A stretch of DNA of 64,000 nt from Candidatus Eremiobacteraceae bacterium. Lineage in GTDB: Bacteria; Vulcanimicrobiota; Vulcanimicrobiia; Eremiobacterales; Eremiobacteraceae. Positions 1 to 8,109 of the stretch are shown here, piece by piece. Below the pieces are notes generated by a model. The model was not told the DNA's origin and searched no databases. It saw only the letters and a list, made by a program, of their open reading frames with translations. A program made the position numbers and the translations under genes. The stretch covers positions 1 to 64,000 of the forward strand of contig DATCBN010000004.1 in assembly GCA_036511855.1 (NCBI GenBank). Reading direction: 5' to 3'. Every line of letters starts with the position of its first letter. Position 1 is the stretch's first letter.

Positions 1-255
1 GTAGCCGTCGAGCAGGCCGTCGCCCGCGGGACCGATCACGCATGCGTCGACGGTGAAGTCTGTGTCGAGCGTGACGGCGCCGGTGAGGTGCACGTGACCC
101 GATGCCGAGCCGGTGGTCGTGCTGCCGGAAGAGTCTTGCGATCCCGCGTCACCTTGCGAGGCCGAATCCGTAGCACTACTGTTGTGCGCGCAGCCGGCGG
201 TCACAAGACCAAGGCATATGACAGACGTGAGCAAGAGCGAACGAGCATTATTCAT
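1..255 (-). CDS. lipoprotein of unknown function, 3' part beyond the window
   Basis: Reading leftwards from an ATG at 255, 85 codons stay open to the window edge, so only the N-terminus is seen. The protein starts with a short charged region and a hydrophobic stretch ending in a lipobox (LVTAGC, Cys22), so it should be an outer-envelope lipoprotein. A Ser/Thr/Gly/Asp-rich linker follows (residues about 25-55), then the start of a folded domain with a Cys at residue 72. A clear AAGGAG ribosome site lies just upstream of the ATG. It is divergent from the BTAD regulator gene. The visible part does not identify the family. Confidence 0.75.
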   Translation of the reverse strand, partial: MNNARSLLLTSVICLGLVTAGCAHNSSATDSASQGDAGSQDSSGSTTTGSASGHVHLTGAVTLDTDFTVDACVIGPAGDGLLDGY

Positions 256-407
256 CGTGATCTCCTTGAACGGGTGGGTAGTATCGCGTGTTCTCTTGGG
301 CATCGTACGCTTGGCATCGTCCGAAAAGCATCCGAAAACCGGCAATATCGTCCCGGCGCAATGCCCAAACGTCGGCGTCAATAGCGGATGGCCGACACGA
401 AGACAGA
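256..407. other. divergent intergenic region
   Basis: About 150 bases between the leftward lipoprotein and the rightward BTAD regulator. It must hold promoters for both genes. I see no strong sigma-70 hexamers or repeat. The rightward frame is open from a GTG at 288, but the family-like part of the regulator begins only after 408. Confidence 0.4.
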
Positions 408-3400
408 ATGAGAATGGTTATGGCGATTGCAGGCCCCGAAGCCGGGTCGGACTGCCTGCAGATACAACTTTTCAGCCGACTGCAGCTTTTCTATCGCGGC
501 GAGCCGCTCAAGTTCAACGCACCAGCCAAGACCGCCGCGCTACTGGCCTATCTCCTCATCAATCGCGACCGGCGCGTGACCCGCGAAACGCTCGCGTTTG
601 CCCTGTGGCCTGACGAATCCGAAGAAAAAGCGCGCGCCAATCTGCGCCGCCACATCCAACTGCTGCAGCGCACGCTGCCCGCGGCCGCGCATCAACCGTG
701 GATCTTAAGCGAGCGGGGCGAGGTCCAATGGAATCCGGAGAGCGAGTTCCGGCTTGACGTCCTTGATTTCGAACTTCTGAGCGGCGAGGCGGATAGCACC
801 GCGGCCGCGATCGACTCGTATGTCGGCGATCTGCTCGCCGACAACTTCGACGATTGGCTTTTGCCCGAACGCGAGCGCTTGCGGCGGATGCAGTGCGCCA
901 ACCTCGAGCGGTCGACGGATGCGCACCGGCGCGATCTCGATTTCCGGGGGGCGATCTTGAGCGCGCAGGGGCTGCTCGCGCACGATCCGTGGCGGGAAGA
1001 CACGATTCGCATGCTGATGTCGCTGCGCTACGAGTCGGGCGATCGCGCCGGCGCGCTCCGGGAATACGAAGCGTTCGCAAAGCGCTTGCGGCGCGATATG
1101 GATGTCGAACCGATGCCGGAGACGCAAGCTCGCTACGCATCCATCACGCGCAATGTCGGGTTGCCCGCGGCGAGCGCAGACGGCGAACCGCGGCGTGCGG
1201 CGGCCGGCCAGTTCGCGTTGCCATTCGTTGGGCGCGAACACGAACTAGCGCAGCTCAACGAGTGGTGGACGCGCGCGGCCCACGGTCACGGCCGGTTCGT
1301 GTTGATCGGCGGCGAGGCCGGCATCGGCAAGTCGCGCCTGATCGCGCAACTCAGCGGCATCGCCGAACGTCAGGGTGGGCGCGTCATCGCCGGCGGCACG
1401 ACCTTTCCGGAGACGATGCCGTATCAGGCCGTTGCCGAAGCGTTGCGCGAGGCACTCGCGATGATCGCGGAACGTGAAATCGAGCCGATGTGGCTGGCTG
1501 CGGCGTCCGCACTTCTGCCCGAACTGCGCCAGATCGGGAGCGAGCTCCCGGCATTGCCCGTTCTCGAGGCCCCACGCGAGCAAGCGCGACTTTTCGAGGC
1601 GCTGGCGCGATGCGTCGAAGGAATCTCGCGCGCTCGCCCGCTGCTCATCATCCTCGAAGATCTCCACTGGTCCGGCGGCGCGACCGCCAATCTGCTCGAG
1701 TATCTCACTCGCCGCATTCGCGCCCTGCCGGTCTTGATTGCCGCGACGTACCGCAACGACAGCGCCGATCGCTCCCATCCGCTTCGGACTTTGCGCCGGA
1801 CGCTGCATCGAAGCGGCGCATTCGGCCATCTCTCGCTCGGACGGCTCGCGCAGGACGAAGTCGAACGCTGCCTGGCTTCTATACCCGAGCTGGCGGACAA
1901 ATCGGTCGACTTCGCCGGCAGAGCGCACGCGCTGTGCGACGGGAATCCGTTCTTTCTCGCGGAGATCGTGCGAGACTCCGTCGCGTCGAAATCGCCGGAG
2001 CCGGCACTTCCGCAGAGCATGGATGCGGCGATCGCAAGTCGCATCGGCCGGTTGTCGAACGATGCGAGCCGCATCGCTGAAGTCGCGTCCGTTATTGGAC
2101 TTGCGTTCGATGTCGACGTGATCAGCGCAGCGTCGGGTCAGCGAGAAGAGCAGGTCCTTCGCAGCTTGGACGAGCTGTTGGACAGCTATCTCATCGTCGA
2201 ACGAGGCGGGATCCATCTTGGGTCGCGATACGATTTCAGCTTCGCGCACGAGATCATTCGTGCACAGCTCTACTCGAAAATTCCGCAAGACGTCCTATTG
2301 CGCAGGCATCGACGCATAGCCCGGGTCATGGAAGAGCTCTACGCGCCTGCGGATATTCCGGCGTCAGAGCTTGCGCTGCATTTCGATCGCGGGGCGGAGC
2401 CGTCCAAAGCCGCAGCGTACTACCACATCGTCGCGCGCAACGCGCTCGCGGTCTTCGCGGATGAAGAGGCGAAACGTGCGCTGTGCCGGGCGCTTGACAT
2501 CGGTGCCGACGACGTGCAGCGTAAGGATCTATTGCTCTTGAGAGAGGGCATCTATAGCCGCAGCGGCTCGCGGCCCGAACAGCTCGCCGACATCGTCTCG
2601 CTCAAGGAGTCGGCCATAGAGCTCGGCGACGAAGACGCCGGCCGCGAGGCGCTTCGCCGGCACATCGAATATGCTCGCGTCACGGGCGACGTCGACAGTC
2701 AAAAATCGTTGATGGACGCGTTGGACGAGAGCATCGCCCACGCTGACCTTGGAACGATGAGCGCGCACTGGCGCGCGACAGCCATGGAGCAACGCGCGGC
2801 GATGGGGATCGCCGCCGGCCAGTACGACGACGGAAGGGATCTGGCGCAACGCGCACAGAGCGTGTACGCCGCGCTTGAGGATGCCGGCGGCCAAGCGCGC
2901 GCGTTATGCCTGATCGCGGAATCGTATTCCCACCAGGCGCGAACGAGCGAGGCCCAGTCCGCGGTGGACTTGGCGCTCGCGTTCGCTCGAACCAGCGCCA
3001 ACGAGTCGCTTGCGGCGCACGCGTTATCTGCCGCCTCGCTCGCGGCTCACTTGGCTGCCGACTACGATCGAAGCAGAAGCTTTGCCCTCCAAGCGTTGCA
3101 GATATACCGTGCCATCGGCGATCGCGAAGGAGAAGCAGACTGCCTCTCTCGTCTTGGGAACATCGACAGCCGCTTGTTCCATGTGCACGACGCGAGCAAT
3201 AATTTCGCCAAGGCCGCCGGGATCTACAAAACGCTCGACAAGCGCCGCGGCGAAGCAGTGGTCATGTTCAATACGGGCCTGCTGTTCCTCAAAGTCGGCG
3301 AGTATGAGAGAGCGCTCTCCGGTTTCCGGCAAGCGAATGAGATCTTCGCCGTGCTCAATGATCTGCGCGGCCGTGCGGTCTGCGCCGTCAACGTCGGGAT

Positions 3401-3941
3401 GCTTGCTTATTTTCAGCGCCGGTACGCCGCATCCCGGCGGCTGTCGCAGCAAGCGCTGAACCGGGCCCGACAACTCAGCAGTCCATACTTGGAAAGCGCG
3501 GCGCTGGGGAATCTCGGAGCTGCGGAGCGCGAATTGGACATGCTCCCCGACGCGATTGCACACTGCGAAGAAGCGCTGCGCATCAAGCGCGGCATGACGG
3601 GCAGTGCCGACATCGGCTCGGACCTTGCCGACCTGGGACTTACCTATTTGCGTGCCGGCGATCGTACGTCGGCGATCGCGGCGGCCGACGAGATTCTGAG
3701 TCTCGGCAACGACTCGCTGGAAAGCGTCATGTATCCGCAAAACGTGATCTGGAATGCGGCGCAGATATATGGCGCCCTCGGGCTGCAGCAAGAGCAACAG
3801 GCAGCGGTCCGGCGCGCTTCAGCCGCGCTTGACAAGCGTCGCGCCCTGATCCCGGATGACGCGTGGCGCCGGACCTACGACGAGCTGCCTTTCAACCTTG
3901 CCATCAAAGCGGCCGCTGAGGTGGCTGTCGGCTCGCTCTAA
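408..3941 (+). CDS. BTAD-domain / AAA ATPase / TPR transcriptional regulator
   Basis: A 1177-residue cytoplasmic signalling protein. The N-terminus (about residues 17-95) is a winged-helix DNA-binding domain of the OmpR/SARP kind, followed by a bacterial transcriptional activation (BTAD) helical domain to about 245. A STAND/AAA-type ATPase follows, with Walker A GGEAGIGKS near residue 301 and Walker B LLIILEDLHW near 411. The last 500 residues are Ala-rich helical repeats of TPR type. Family members act as ligand- or partner-gated activators; the target is unknown. No C-terminal LuxR helix-turn-helix is present, so DNA binding must be N-terminal. The start is uncertain: ATGs at 408, 414 and 420 are all possible and none has a strong ribosome site. 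Confidence 0.85.
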   Translation: MRMVMAIAGPEAGSDCLQIQLFSRLQLFYRGEPLKFNAPAKTAALLAYLLINRDRRVTRETLAFALWPDESEEKARANLRRHIQLLQRTLPAAAHQPWILSERGEVQWNPESEFRLDVLDFELLSGEADSTAAAIDSYVGDLLADNFDDWLLPERERLRRMQCANLERSTDAHRRDLDFRGAILSAQGLLAHDPWREDTIRMLMSLRYESGDRAGALREYEAFAKRLRRDMDVEPMPETQARYASITRNVGLPAASADGEPRRAAAGQFALPFVGREHELAQLNEWWTRAAHGHGRFVLIGGEAGIGKSRLIAQLSGIAERQGGRVIAGGTTFPETMPYQAVAEALREALAMIAEREIEPMWLAAASALLPELRQIGSELPALPVLEAPREQARLFEALARCVEGISRARPLLIILEDLHWSGGATANLLEYLTRRIRALPVLIAATYRNDSADRSHPLRTLRRTLHRSGAFGHLSLGRLAQDEVERCLASIPELADKSVDFAGRAHALCDGNPFFLAEIVRDSVASKSPEPALPQSMDAAIASRIGRLSNDASRIAEVASVIGLAFDVDVISAASGQREEQVLRSLDELLDSYLIVERGGIHLGSRYDFSFAHEIIRAQLYSKIPQDVLLRRHRRIARVMEELYAPADIPASELALHFDRGAEPSKAAAYYHIVARNALAVFADEEAKRALCRALDIGADDVQRKDLLLLREGIYSRSGSRPEQLADIVSLKESAIELGDEDAGREALRRHIEYARVTGDVDSQKSLMDALDESIAHADLGTMSAHWRATAMEQRAAMGIAAGQYDDGRDLAQRAQSVYAALEDAGGQARALCLIAESYSHQARTSEAQSAVDLALAFARTSANESLAAHALSAASLAAHLAADYDRSRSFALQALQIYRAIGDREGEADCLSRLGNIDSRLFHVHDASNNFAKAAGIYKTLDKRRGEAVVMFNTGLLFLKVGEYERALSGFRQANEIFAVLNDLRGRAVCAVNVGMLAYFQRRYAASRRLSQQALNRARQLSSPYLESAALGNLGAAERELDMLPDAIAHCEEALRIKRGMTGSADIGSDLADLGLTYLRAGDRTSAIAAADEILSLGNDSLESVMYPQNVIWNAAQIYGALGLQQEQQAAVRRASAALDKRRALIPDDAWRRTYDELPFNLAIKAAAEVAVGSL

Positions 3942-3989
3942 CGTCGAAATCGGACGTATTTCGGACGTGCTCGCGGTTACGATGCGTGG

Positions 3990-4196
3990 GTGGACACTAG
4001 CATAGGCCGCACCAAACACATCTTCGTCGTCGAAATGTGGCGCGAAGGATCTCCCGACGAAACGCTATCGTGGCGAGGCATGGTCAAACATGTCGCCCAC
4101 GGCGAGCAGCGTTACTTCGTGGATTTCGGTGATCTCACGCGCTTTTTGATGCTGCGGCTGCAAGCGGACCATTCACCTGAAGGGGACCAATCATGA
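3990..4196 (+). CDS. small conserved hypothetical protein (68 aa)
   Basis: A GTG-started 68-residue protein with a compact core containing the patterns EMWREG, WRGMVKH and QRYFVDFGDL. Small proteins with this W-R-G ... YF-D-L arrangement occur widely in uncharacterised bacterial genomes, but I cannot name a function. It has no signal peptide or membrane helix. Its TGA overlaps the ATG of the downstream lipoprotein (ATGA), so the two are very probably translationally coupled and may work together, for example as a cytoplasmic partner or regulator of the lipoprotein. Confidence 0.6.
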   Translation: MDTSIGRTKHIFVVEMWREGSPDETLSWRGMVKHVAHGEQRYFVDFGDLTRFLMLRLQADHSPEGDQS

Positions 4197-5095
4197 CGAG
4201 ATTACCGTTGCCACTCGTGTGCGCCATCGTAGCCGCTCTCACGTTGGGCTTCAGCGGATGTGGCCAGAAGAGCGCCGACACATCGAGCAAGCTGGTTGTC
4301 TCGAGCGCGAGCGCCGCGCCGGACGCACAAGCGAGCTCGACGGACGCAAGCGATAGCAGCGGCGTGATCGACTACCGGACCAAGGATCCCGCAACGCTCG
4401 GCATTCCGCTTTACCCGGGTGCGAAGACAACCGAGGGCGGCAGCGTTGGCTCGAGCGACAAGACCGGCAGCGGCCAGGTGGTGAATCTCACGAGCCCTGA
4501 TTCTTTTGACACCGTGTACGGCTGGTATAAATCGCAGCTCCCGGCCGACGCACAGAAGATGAAGACCAGCGTCATGGGTGCGTCAACCGCGACGTTCCAA
4601 GTGGGGCCCGGTGACGAGAAGACCGGCAAGTTCGTGACGGTCAGCAGCACCGGAAAGGGCGACACGTTCATCACGCTGAGCGTCGGAAACTCGACGGGGG
4701 CCGACGCCGGATCGTCGCCTGCGCCTTCGAATGCGAGCGCGGACCAATCAACCGGATTGCAGCATGACGATCTCGGCACATTTGGCGTGCCCACGTATCC
4801 GAACGCCACGGAAAGCGTCATGCTTCCGGCGATGATCGGCGACGAGGGAAAATCAGAGCACGGCCAGCTTACCACCAAAGACTCTTTTAGCACGGTGTAT
4901 GCGTGGTACAAGCCTCGTTTGCGTGCGGGCTCTGAGGACGCAGAAGCGGCTGCGAGCAATCATATCAACAGCGACGGGGACGAAGGCGCGATGTTCGAGA
5001 TCAGCAAGGACCCCGAATTCAACGTCGTGATAAGTCGCTCGAAGGGTGACGACGAGACCACGGTGGTGTTCCTGAGGCTGACGAAGGTCAAGTAG
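4193..5095 (+). CDS. lipoprotein with two copies of a ~100-residue domain
   Basis: A 300-residue exported lipoprotein: a hydrophobic signal with lipobox LGFSGC is followed by a Ser/Ala/Asp-rich linker to about residue 60. Two homologous domains follow, each beginning G(I/V)P-YP-A and containing a DSF(D/S)TVY(G/A)WYK motif (about residues 65-170 and 195-300), so the gene arose by internal duplication. Each domain resembles small periplasmic alpha/beta modules of unknown role. It is coupled to the upstream 68-aa gene. A family A palindrome begins one base after the stop codon and probably ends the transcript. Confidence 0.7.
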   Translation: MTRLPLPLVCAIVAALTLGFSGCGQKSADTSSKLVVSSASAAPDAQASSTDASDSSGVIDYRTKDPATLGIPLYPGAKTTEGGSVGSSDKTGSGQVVNLTSPDSFDTVYGWYKSQLPADAQKMKTSVMGASTATFQVGPGDEKTGKFVTVSSTGKGDTFITLSVGNSTGADAGSSPAPSNASADQSTGLQHDDLGTFGVPTYPNATESVMLPAMIGDEGKSEHGQLTTKDSFSTVYAWYKPRLRAGSEDAEAAASNHINSDGDEGAMFEISKDPEFNVVISRSKGDDETTVVFLRLTKVK

Positions 5096-5096
5096 T

Positions 5097-5244
5097 GTAG
5101 TAGGGCGAGCGTCGCTCGCCCAAAACAGCAGATGTAGTAGGGCAAGCATCGCTTGCCCAAAAAAAAATTAGGGCAAGCGATGCTTGCCCTAGTACATTTG
5201 CCCTCCTAAATTTTCCCGTGGGCAAGCGATGCTTGCCCTAGTAC
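5097..5244. repeat. family A REP-like palindromes, four copies, convergent
   Basis: Two copies point rightward (5097-5121, 5134-5158) and two leftward (5171-5195, 5220-5244). Each is a GTA-type flank plus a 19-nt palindrome of the form GGGCAAGCATCGCTTGCCC; the first copy has the variant stem GGGCGAGC/GCTCGCCC. Rightward copies follow the rightward lipoprotein and leftward copies follow the leftward thioredoxin gene. The leftward copy at 5171 is followed on its strand by a run of T residues, so it looks like an intrinsic terminator. Confidence 0.9.
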
Positions 5245-5270
5245 ATGTGCCGTCCTACATTTTCGTCTAC

Positions 5271-6920
5271 TTACGAGGCGGTGACGGTCACCGCGACACG
5301 GGTGGCTTTTGCGTTCACCTTGACTTGCGCGGTTGAGCCGTTGGTCGTCACGCTCATGTTCCAGTCGCCGCCGGCACCGGCCAACGGCACGACTTGAAGT
5401 TCGACGCGCTGCGACGCACCCGGCGCCAGCGTGATCGCAGTTTTATTCGGCTCGCAAACCTTCGGCGTGCAGAACGACAGCAGCCAGTGCGCGGGCACGC
5501 CGGTCGCGACAAAATGCACCGTGCGCGTTTCCGCGGACGGATTGTGCACCATGACGTAGAGCTTCGCGGGCGTCGTCGTGGTGGACGTCGTCGTGGTGTT
5601 TCCGCTCACCGCGAGATGCCATGGCATCGGGTTGAGCGCGACGTATTGTTCTTCGGCTTGTTGTCCGACGATGGAATCCGGCGTCACCGCCGGAGCGTTC
5701 CTGAGTACGGCGCGCGCAGCGGCGACGTTGCCGGCCATGAGATACGTGCGGCCCGTCTTCAGCCAGACGCGCCCCAATTCGTACGCGGCTTTCTTCTTCG
5801 TCGGATCGGCGGCGTAGGTCGCGGTCGCAAGCGCGAGCGCTTTGCCTTCGGCAGCCAAGGCTGCGGTATAATTCTTGGCGCCGTTGTTCGCCGACGCGAG
5901 GGTGAGCCAGTTTTCCGGATCGTCCGGCGCGATGTTCGCGGCGGATTGCGCGTAGGCGACCGCGGCAGCGTATTCTTTCAGTTCATAGGCGGCGGAGTAT
6001 CCCCCGCCGTACGCATCGACGTCGTCGGGTGTCAACGCGATCGCCATGTCGAACTGCTTTTGCGCGTTGGTGAAATCTTCGGCGTCCTGGAACGACTGAC
6101 CGCGGAGCATCGCGGCTTGAGCGCCGTCCTTCTTCGCCTTGTCGTCGGTAGGCACCGGTGCCGCGGCGGCCCGCGCCGCATAGGCATCCGCCCAAACCAC
6201 ATTCATGGCATCGCGAAGCTGCGTGCTCTTATAGTAGTCGATCGTGGCCGAATCGTCGGCGTTCTGCAGTTTGTCGAGTCTGTCGGACGCAGCTTGGCCC
6301 GCGGCGATCGCGTCGTCGACTTTGCCTGCTTGAATCTGTGCGGCGATGGCGGCGGTTCCCGATGTGGCGGTAGCGTAGAACGCGGTGGCTGTCTTCGAAT
6401 CCGGCACCGGCCGGCCTGCGATTATCGCGCCGAGCGCGAGTGCCATCGTGGGCGCGTCGAGCTGGTCGACTTGCCGGTAGCGGACGATCCCGTTGCGGTC
6501 GAGCACGAACGTGGTTGGTATCGCCCGAATATCGTAATTCTCTTCAACTTTGCCGTCGCCGTCCAGCGCCAGACGGTACTTCACACCTTTTTGCTTCGCC
6601 CACACCGAGACGAGTTGCGCGCTCTCGCGATCGTCGACACCGACGAAGATGACGCCGTTGCTCGAGAACCGGCGCTCGGCCGAGATGAGGTCCGGCGTTT
6701 CCGCGCGGCACGGCGGGCACCACGTCGCGAAGAAATTGACCACGACGACGTGACCGCGCAGCGCCTTCAGATCGATGGATCCTCCGCCGATCTGCGGCAG
6801 GGTGAAGGTGGGGGCGGTCGACCCGTTCGTGGGCGAAGCTGCGGAACTTTTGTCGGCGGACGCGGCCGTGATGGCGGCGACGGCCGCGAATGCGAGGCAC
6901 AAGGATCGTGCGCTGTTCAT
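5271..6920 (-). CDS. TlpA-like thioredoxin/TPR protein, exported
   Basis: A 549-residue protein with an N-terminal signal peptide (cleavage near residue 28), so it acts outside the cytoplasmic membrane. Residues 35-165 form a TlpA/ResA-type thioredoxin fold with the redox motif WCPPC (Cys68, Cys71) and the cis-Pro loop AIPTTF. Such domains reduce or exchange disulfides of envelope proteins or cytochromes. The middle (about 190-430) is an alanine-rich helical region that includes TPR-like repeats, and the C-terminus (about 440-549) is a beta-sandwich like those in secreted proteins, with two Cys in SFCTPKVC. No cytochrome maturation genes are nearby, so the partner is unknown. Confidence 0.8.
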   Translation of the reverse strand: MNSARSLCLAFAAVAAITAASADKSSAASPTNGSTAPTFTLPQIGGGSIDLKALRGHVVVVNFFATWCPPCRAETPDLISAERRFSSNGVIFVGVDDRESAQLVSVWAKQKGVKYRLALDGDGKVEENYDIRAIPTTFVLDRNGIVRYRQVDQLDAPTMALALGAIIAGRPVPDSKTATAFYATATSGTAAIAAQIQAGKVDDAIAAGQAASDRLDKLQNADDSATIDYYKSTQLRDAMNVVWADAYAARAAAAPVPTDDKAKKDGAQAAMLRGQSFQDAEDFTNAQKQFDMAIALTPDDVDAYGGGYSAAYELKEYAAAVAYAQSAANIAPDDPENWLTLASANNGAKNYTAALAAEGKALALATATYAADPTKKKAAYELGRVWLKTGRTYLMAGNVAAARAVLRNAPAVTPDSIVGQQAEEQYVALNPMPWHLAVSGNTTTTSTTTTPAKLYVMVHNPSAETRTVHFVATGVPAHWLLSFCTPKVCEPNKTAITLAPGASQRVELQVVPLAGAGGDWNMSVTTNGSTAQVKVNAKATRVAVTVTAS

Positions 6921-7083
6921 GGATGGTGCTTTCTCAAAGATTTAAGAGCGAGCAAGGTCGGCGGTTGCCAGGTTGATTTTTCAAAGTGGAAGTGTTAGAG
7001 TCTTTCTACGCAAGCTGCCACCCACCATGGCCGCGCGGCTCTTTTCTATTTTCGTTTGGTGAAAACCCCGAGGAATCGAAGAA

Positions 7084-7389
7084 TTGGCCTTCCAGGACCG
7101 GACCCTCACCTGTCGCGACTGCAGCGCGACCTATATCTTCACCGCCGGAGAGCAAGAATTCTACGCGCAGAAGGGCTTCCAGCACGAGCCCACGCGCTGC
7201 GTTTCGTGCCGGCAAACTCGCAAACGCGACCGCAGCAACGGAGGGCCGGCAGGTGAACGCACCATGTACGACGCCGTTTGCTCGCAGTGCGGCGCGGCGA
7301 CGCAGGTGCCGTTTTCGCCGCGGGCCGACAAGCCGGTCTATTGCGCGGAGTGCTACAAAGCGGTAGTCCCGCGCCGGACGCGCGCGTAG
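7084..7389 (+). CDS. zinc-ribbon protein with three Cys-pair knuckles
   Basis: A 101-residue TTG-started protein, preceded by a GAGGA ribosome site at good spacing. It has four CxxC pairs: CRDC and CVSC form a first probable zinc ribbon (about residues 10-45), and CSQC plus CAEC a second (about 62-92). Small proteins with the pattern LTCRDC..YTF...EQEFYAxKGF belong to the probable zinc-binding domain family found across bacteria, usually of unknown function and sometimes linked to stress or cold response. It stands alone and is followed by the structured leader of the transglycosylase gene. Confidence 0.75.
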   Translation: MAFQDRTLTCRDCSATYIFTAGEQEFYAQKGFQHEPTRCVSCRQTRKRDRSNGGPAGERTMYDAVCSQCGAATQVPFSPRADKPVYCAECYKAVVPRRTRA

Positions 7390-7407
7390 CATATGACCTA
7401 GAGCACA

Positions 7408-7564
7408 GGTCCCCAATCGTTAGTCTTGTGTGAGAAGGCGTCCCGGCGGGGTGCCCTAGCGCAGGCCGCAACGGCCGGGGCGAGAATCAATCCGGTAGTC
7501 GACACCTATTCATACGGTAGAAACCGCTGTAGCGCGGGCGACCGATTGTGCTTGCCTGGGGACC
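7408..7564 (+). ncRNA. candidate structured 5' leader RNA of the transglycosylase gene
   Basis: GGTCCCC at 7408-7414 is the exact reverse complement of GGGGACC at 7558-7564, and the adjoining CAATCG (7414-7419) is the exact reverse complement of CGATTG (7543-7548). Together they form a closing stem around some 120 bases. Inside are hairpins GGCCG-CAA-CGGCC (7464-7476) and CGGT-AGAA-ACCG (7515-7526), plus a competing helix CCCGGC (7442-7447) with GCCGGG (7474-7479). The 3' closing strand contains the likely ribosome site (GGGGA, six bases before the ATG at 7569), so folding would hide it. The layout fits a riboswitch or thermosensor. Some blocks resemble the ydaO (c-di-AMP) class, but its conserved GCTAAC block is missing. 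Confidence 0.5.
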
Positions 7565-7568
7565 ATCG

Positions 7569-8099
7569 ATGCACCTTACAGCCCGCGCGCTCCGTCGCGC
7601 GATCGGAGCCGCCTTCATCGTCTGCGCTTCAACCCTTGTGGGCTGCAGCGGCGACGGTTTATTCCCGGATGGCGGCGGCCCTCATTCAATGCCCGCCGCG
7701 CAACTGGACCATCTGGTGCGAGGCGCGGCAAGCGCCCACGGATTGTCTGCGGCTCTCGTTCGCGCCGTCATCGACGTCGAGTCCGGCGGCGATCCGTCTG
7801 CGATCTCGAGTGCGGGTGCGATGGGGCTCATGCAGTTGATGCCCGGCACGGCCAGCTCGTACGGCGTGGCCGACGCGTTCGATCCCAACGAGAACGTCGA
7901 CGGCGGCTGCTCGTATCTGCACGATTTGCTCGGCCGTTACCACGGCAATCTGAAGCTCGCGCTTGCCGCGTACAACGCAGGTCCTGGCGCAGTGGATAAA
8001 TACGGCGGCATTCCGCCTTACGCGGAAACGCAATCGTACGTCCGCAACGTTACGGCGCTATACGCAGCGGCAACCGCGTTGCCCAGGCCCCGCCGGTAA
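7569..8099 (+). CDS. lytic transglycosylase (SLT family), lipoprotein
   Basis: A 176-residue peptidoglycan-cleaving enzyme. A signal with lipobox STLVGC places it on the outer side of the inner membrane or at the outer membrane. The catalytic domain (about residues 45-165) carries the Slt hallmarks: catalytic Glu71 in DVESGGDP, the GAMGLMQLMP motif, and LALAAYNAGPGAV near the C-terminus. It should cut glycan strands to anhydro-muropeptides. I chose ATG 7569 over GTG 7548 because GGGGA stands six bases before it and because the structured leader ends there. It is followed closely by the LptF/G-type permease gene. Confidence 0.9.
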   Translation: MHLTARALRRAIGAAFIVCASTLVGCSGDGLFPDGGGPHSMPAAQLDHLVRGAASAHGLSAALVRAVIDVESGGDPSAISSAGAMGLMQLMPGTASSYGVADAFDPNENVDGGCSYLHDLLGRYHGNLKLALAAYNAGPGAVDKYGGIPPYAETQSYVRNVTALYAAATALPRPRR

Positions 8100-8109
8100 G
8101 CTTTAGAAA

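Noticed and set aside
288-407. N-terminal extension of the BTAD regulator from GTG 288
   Set aside because: The extra 40 residues have no domain character and would fill most of the divergent promoter region.
5394-6998. Long antisense open frame (over 500 codons) opposite the TlpA-like gene
   Set aside because: Arg-rich, no motif, mirrors a well-supported gene on the other strand; typical of GC-rich DNA. The same holds for long frames at 22536-23759, 30160-31803, 44590-46245 and 59308-60729.
7408-7564. Firm ydaO/c-di-AMP riboswitch call
   Set aside because: Only two sequence blocks are similar; the conserved GCTAAC block is missing. Kept as an unclassified structured leader.
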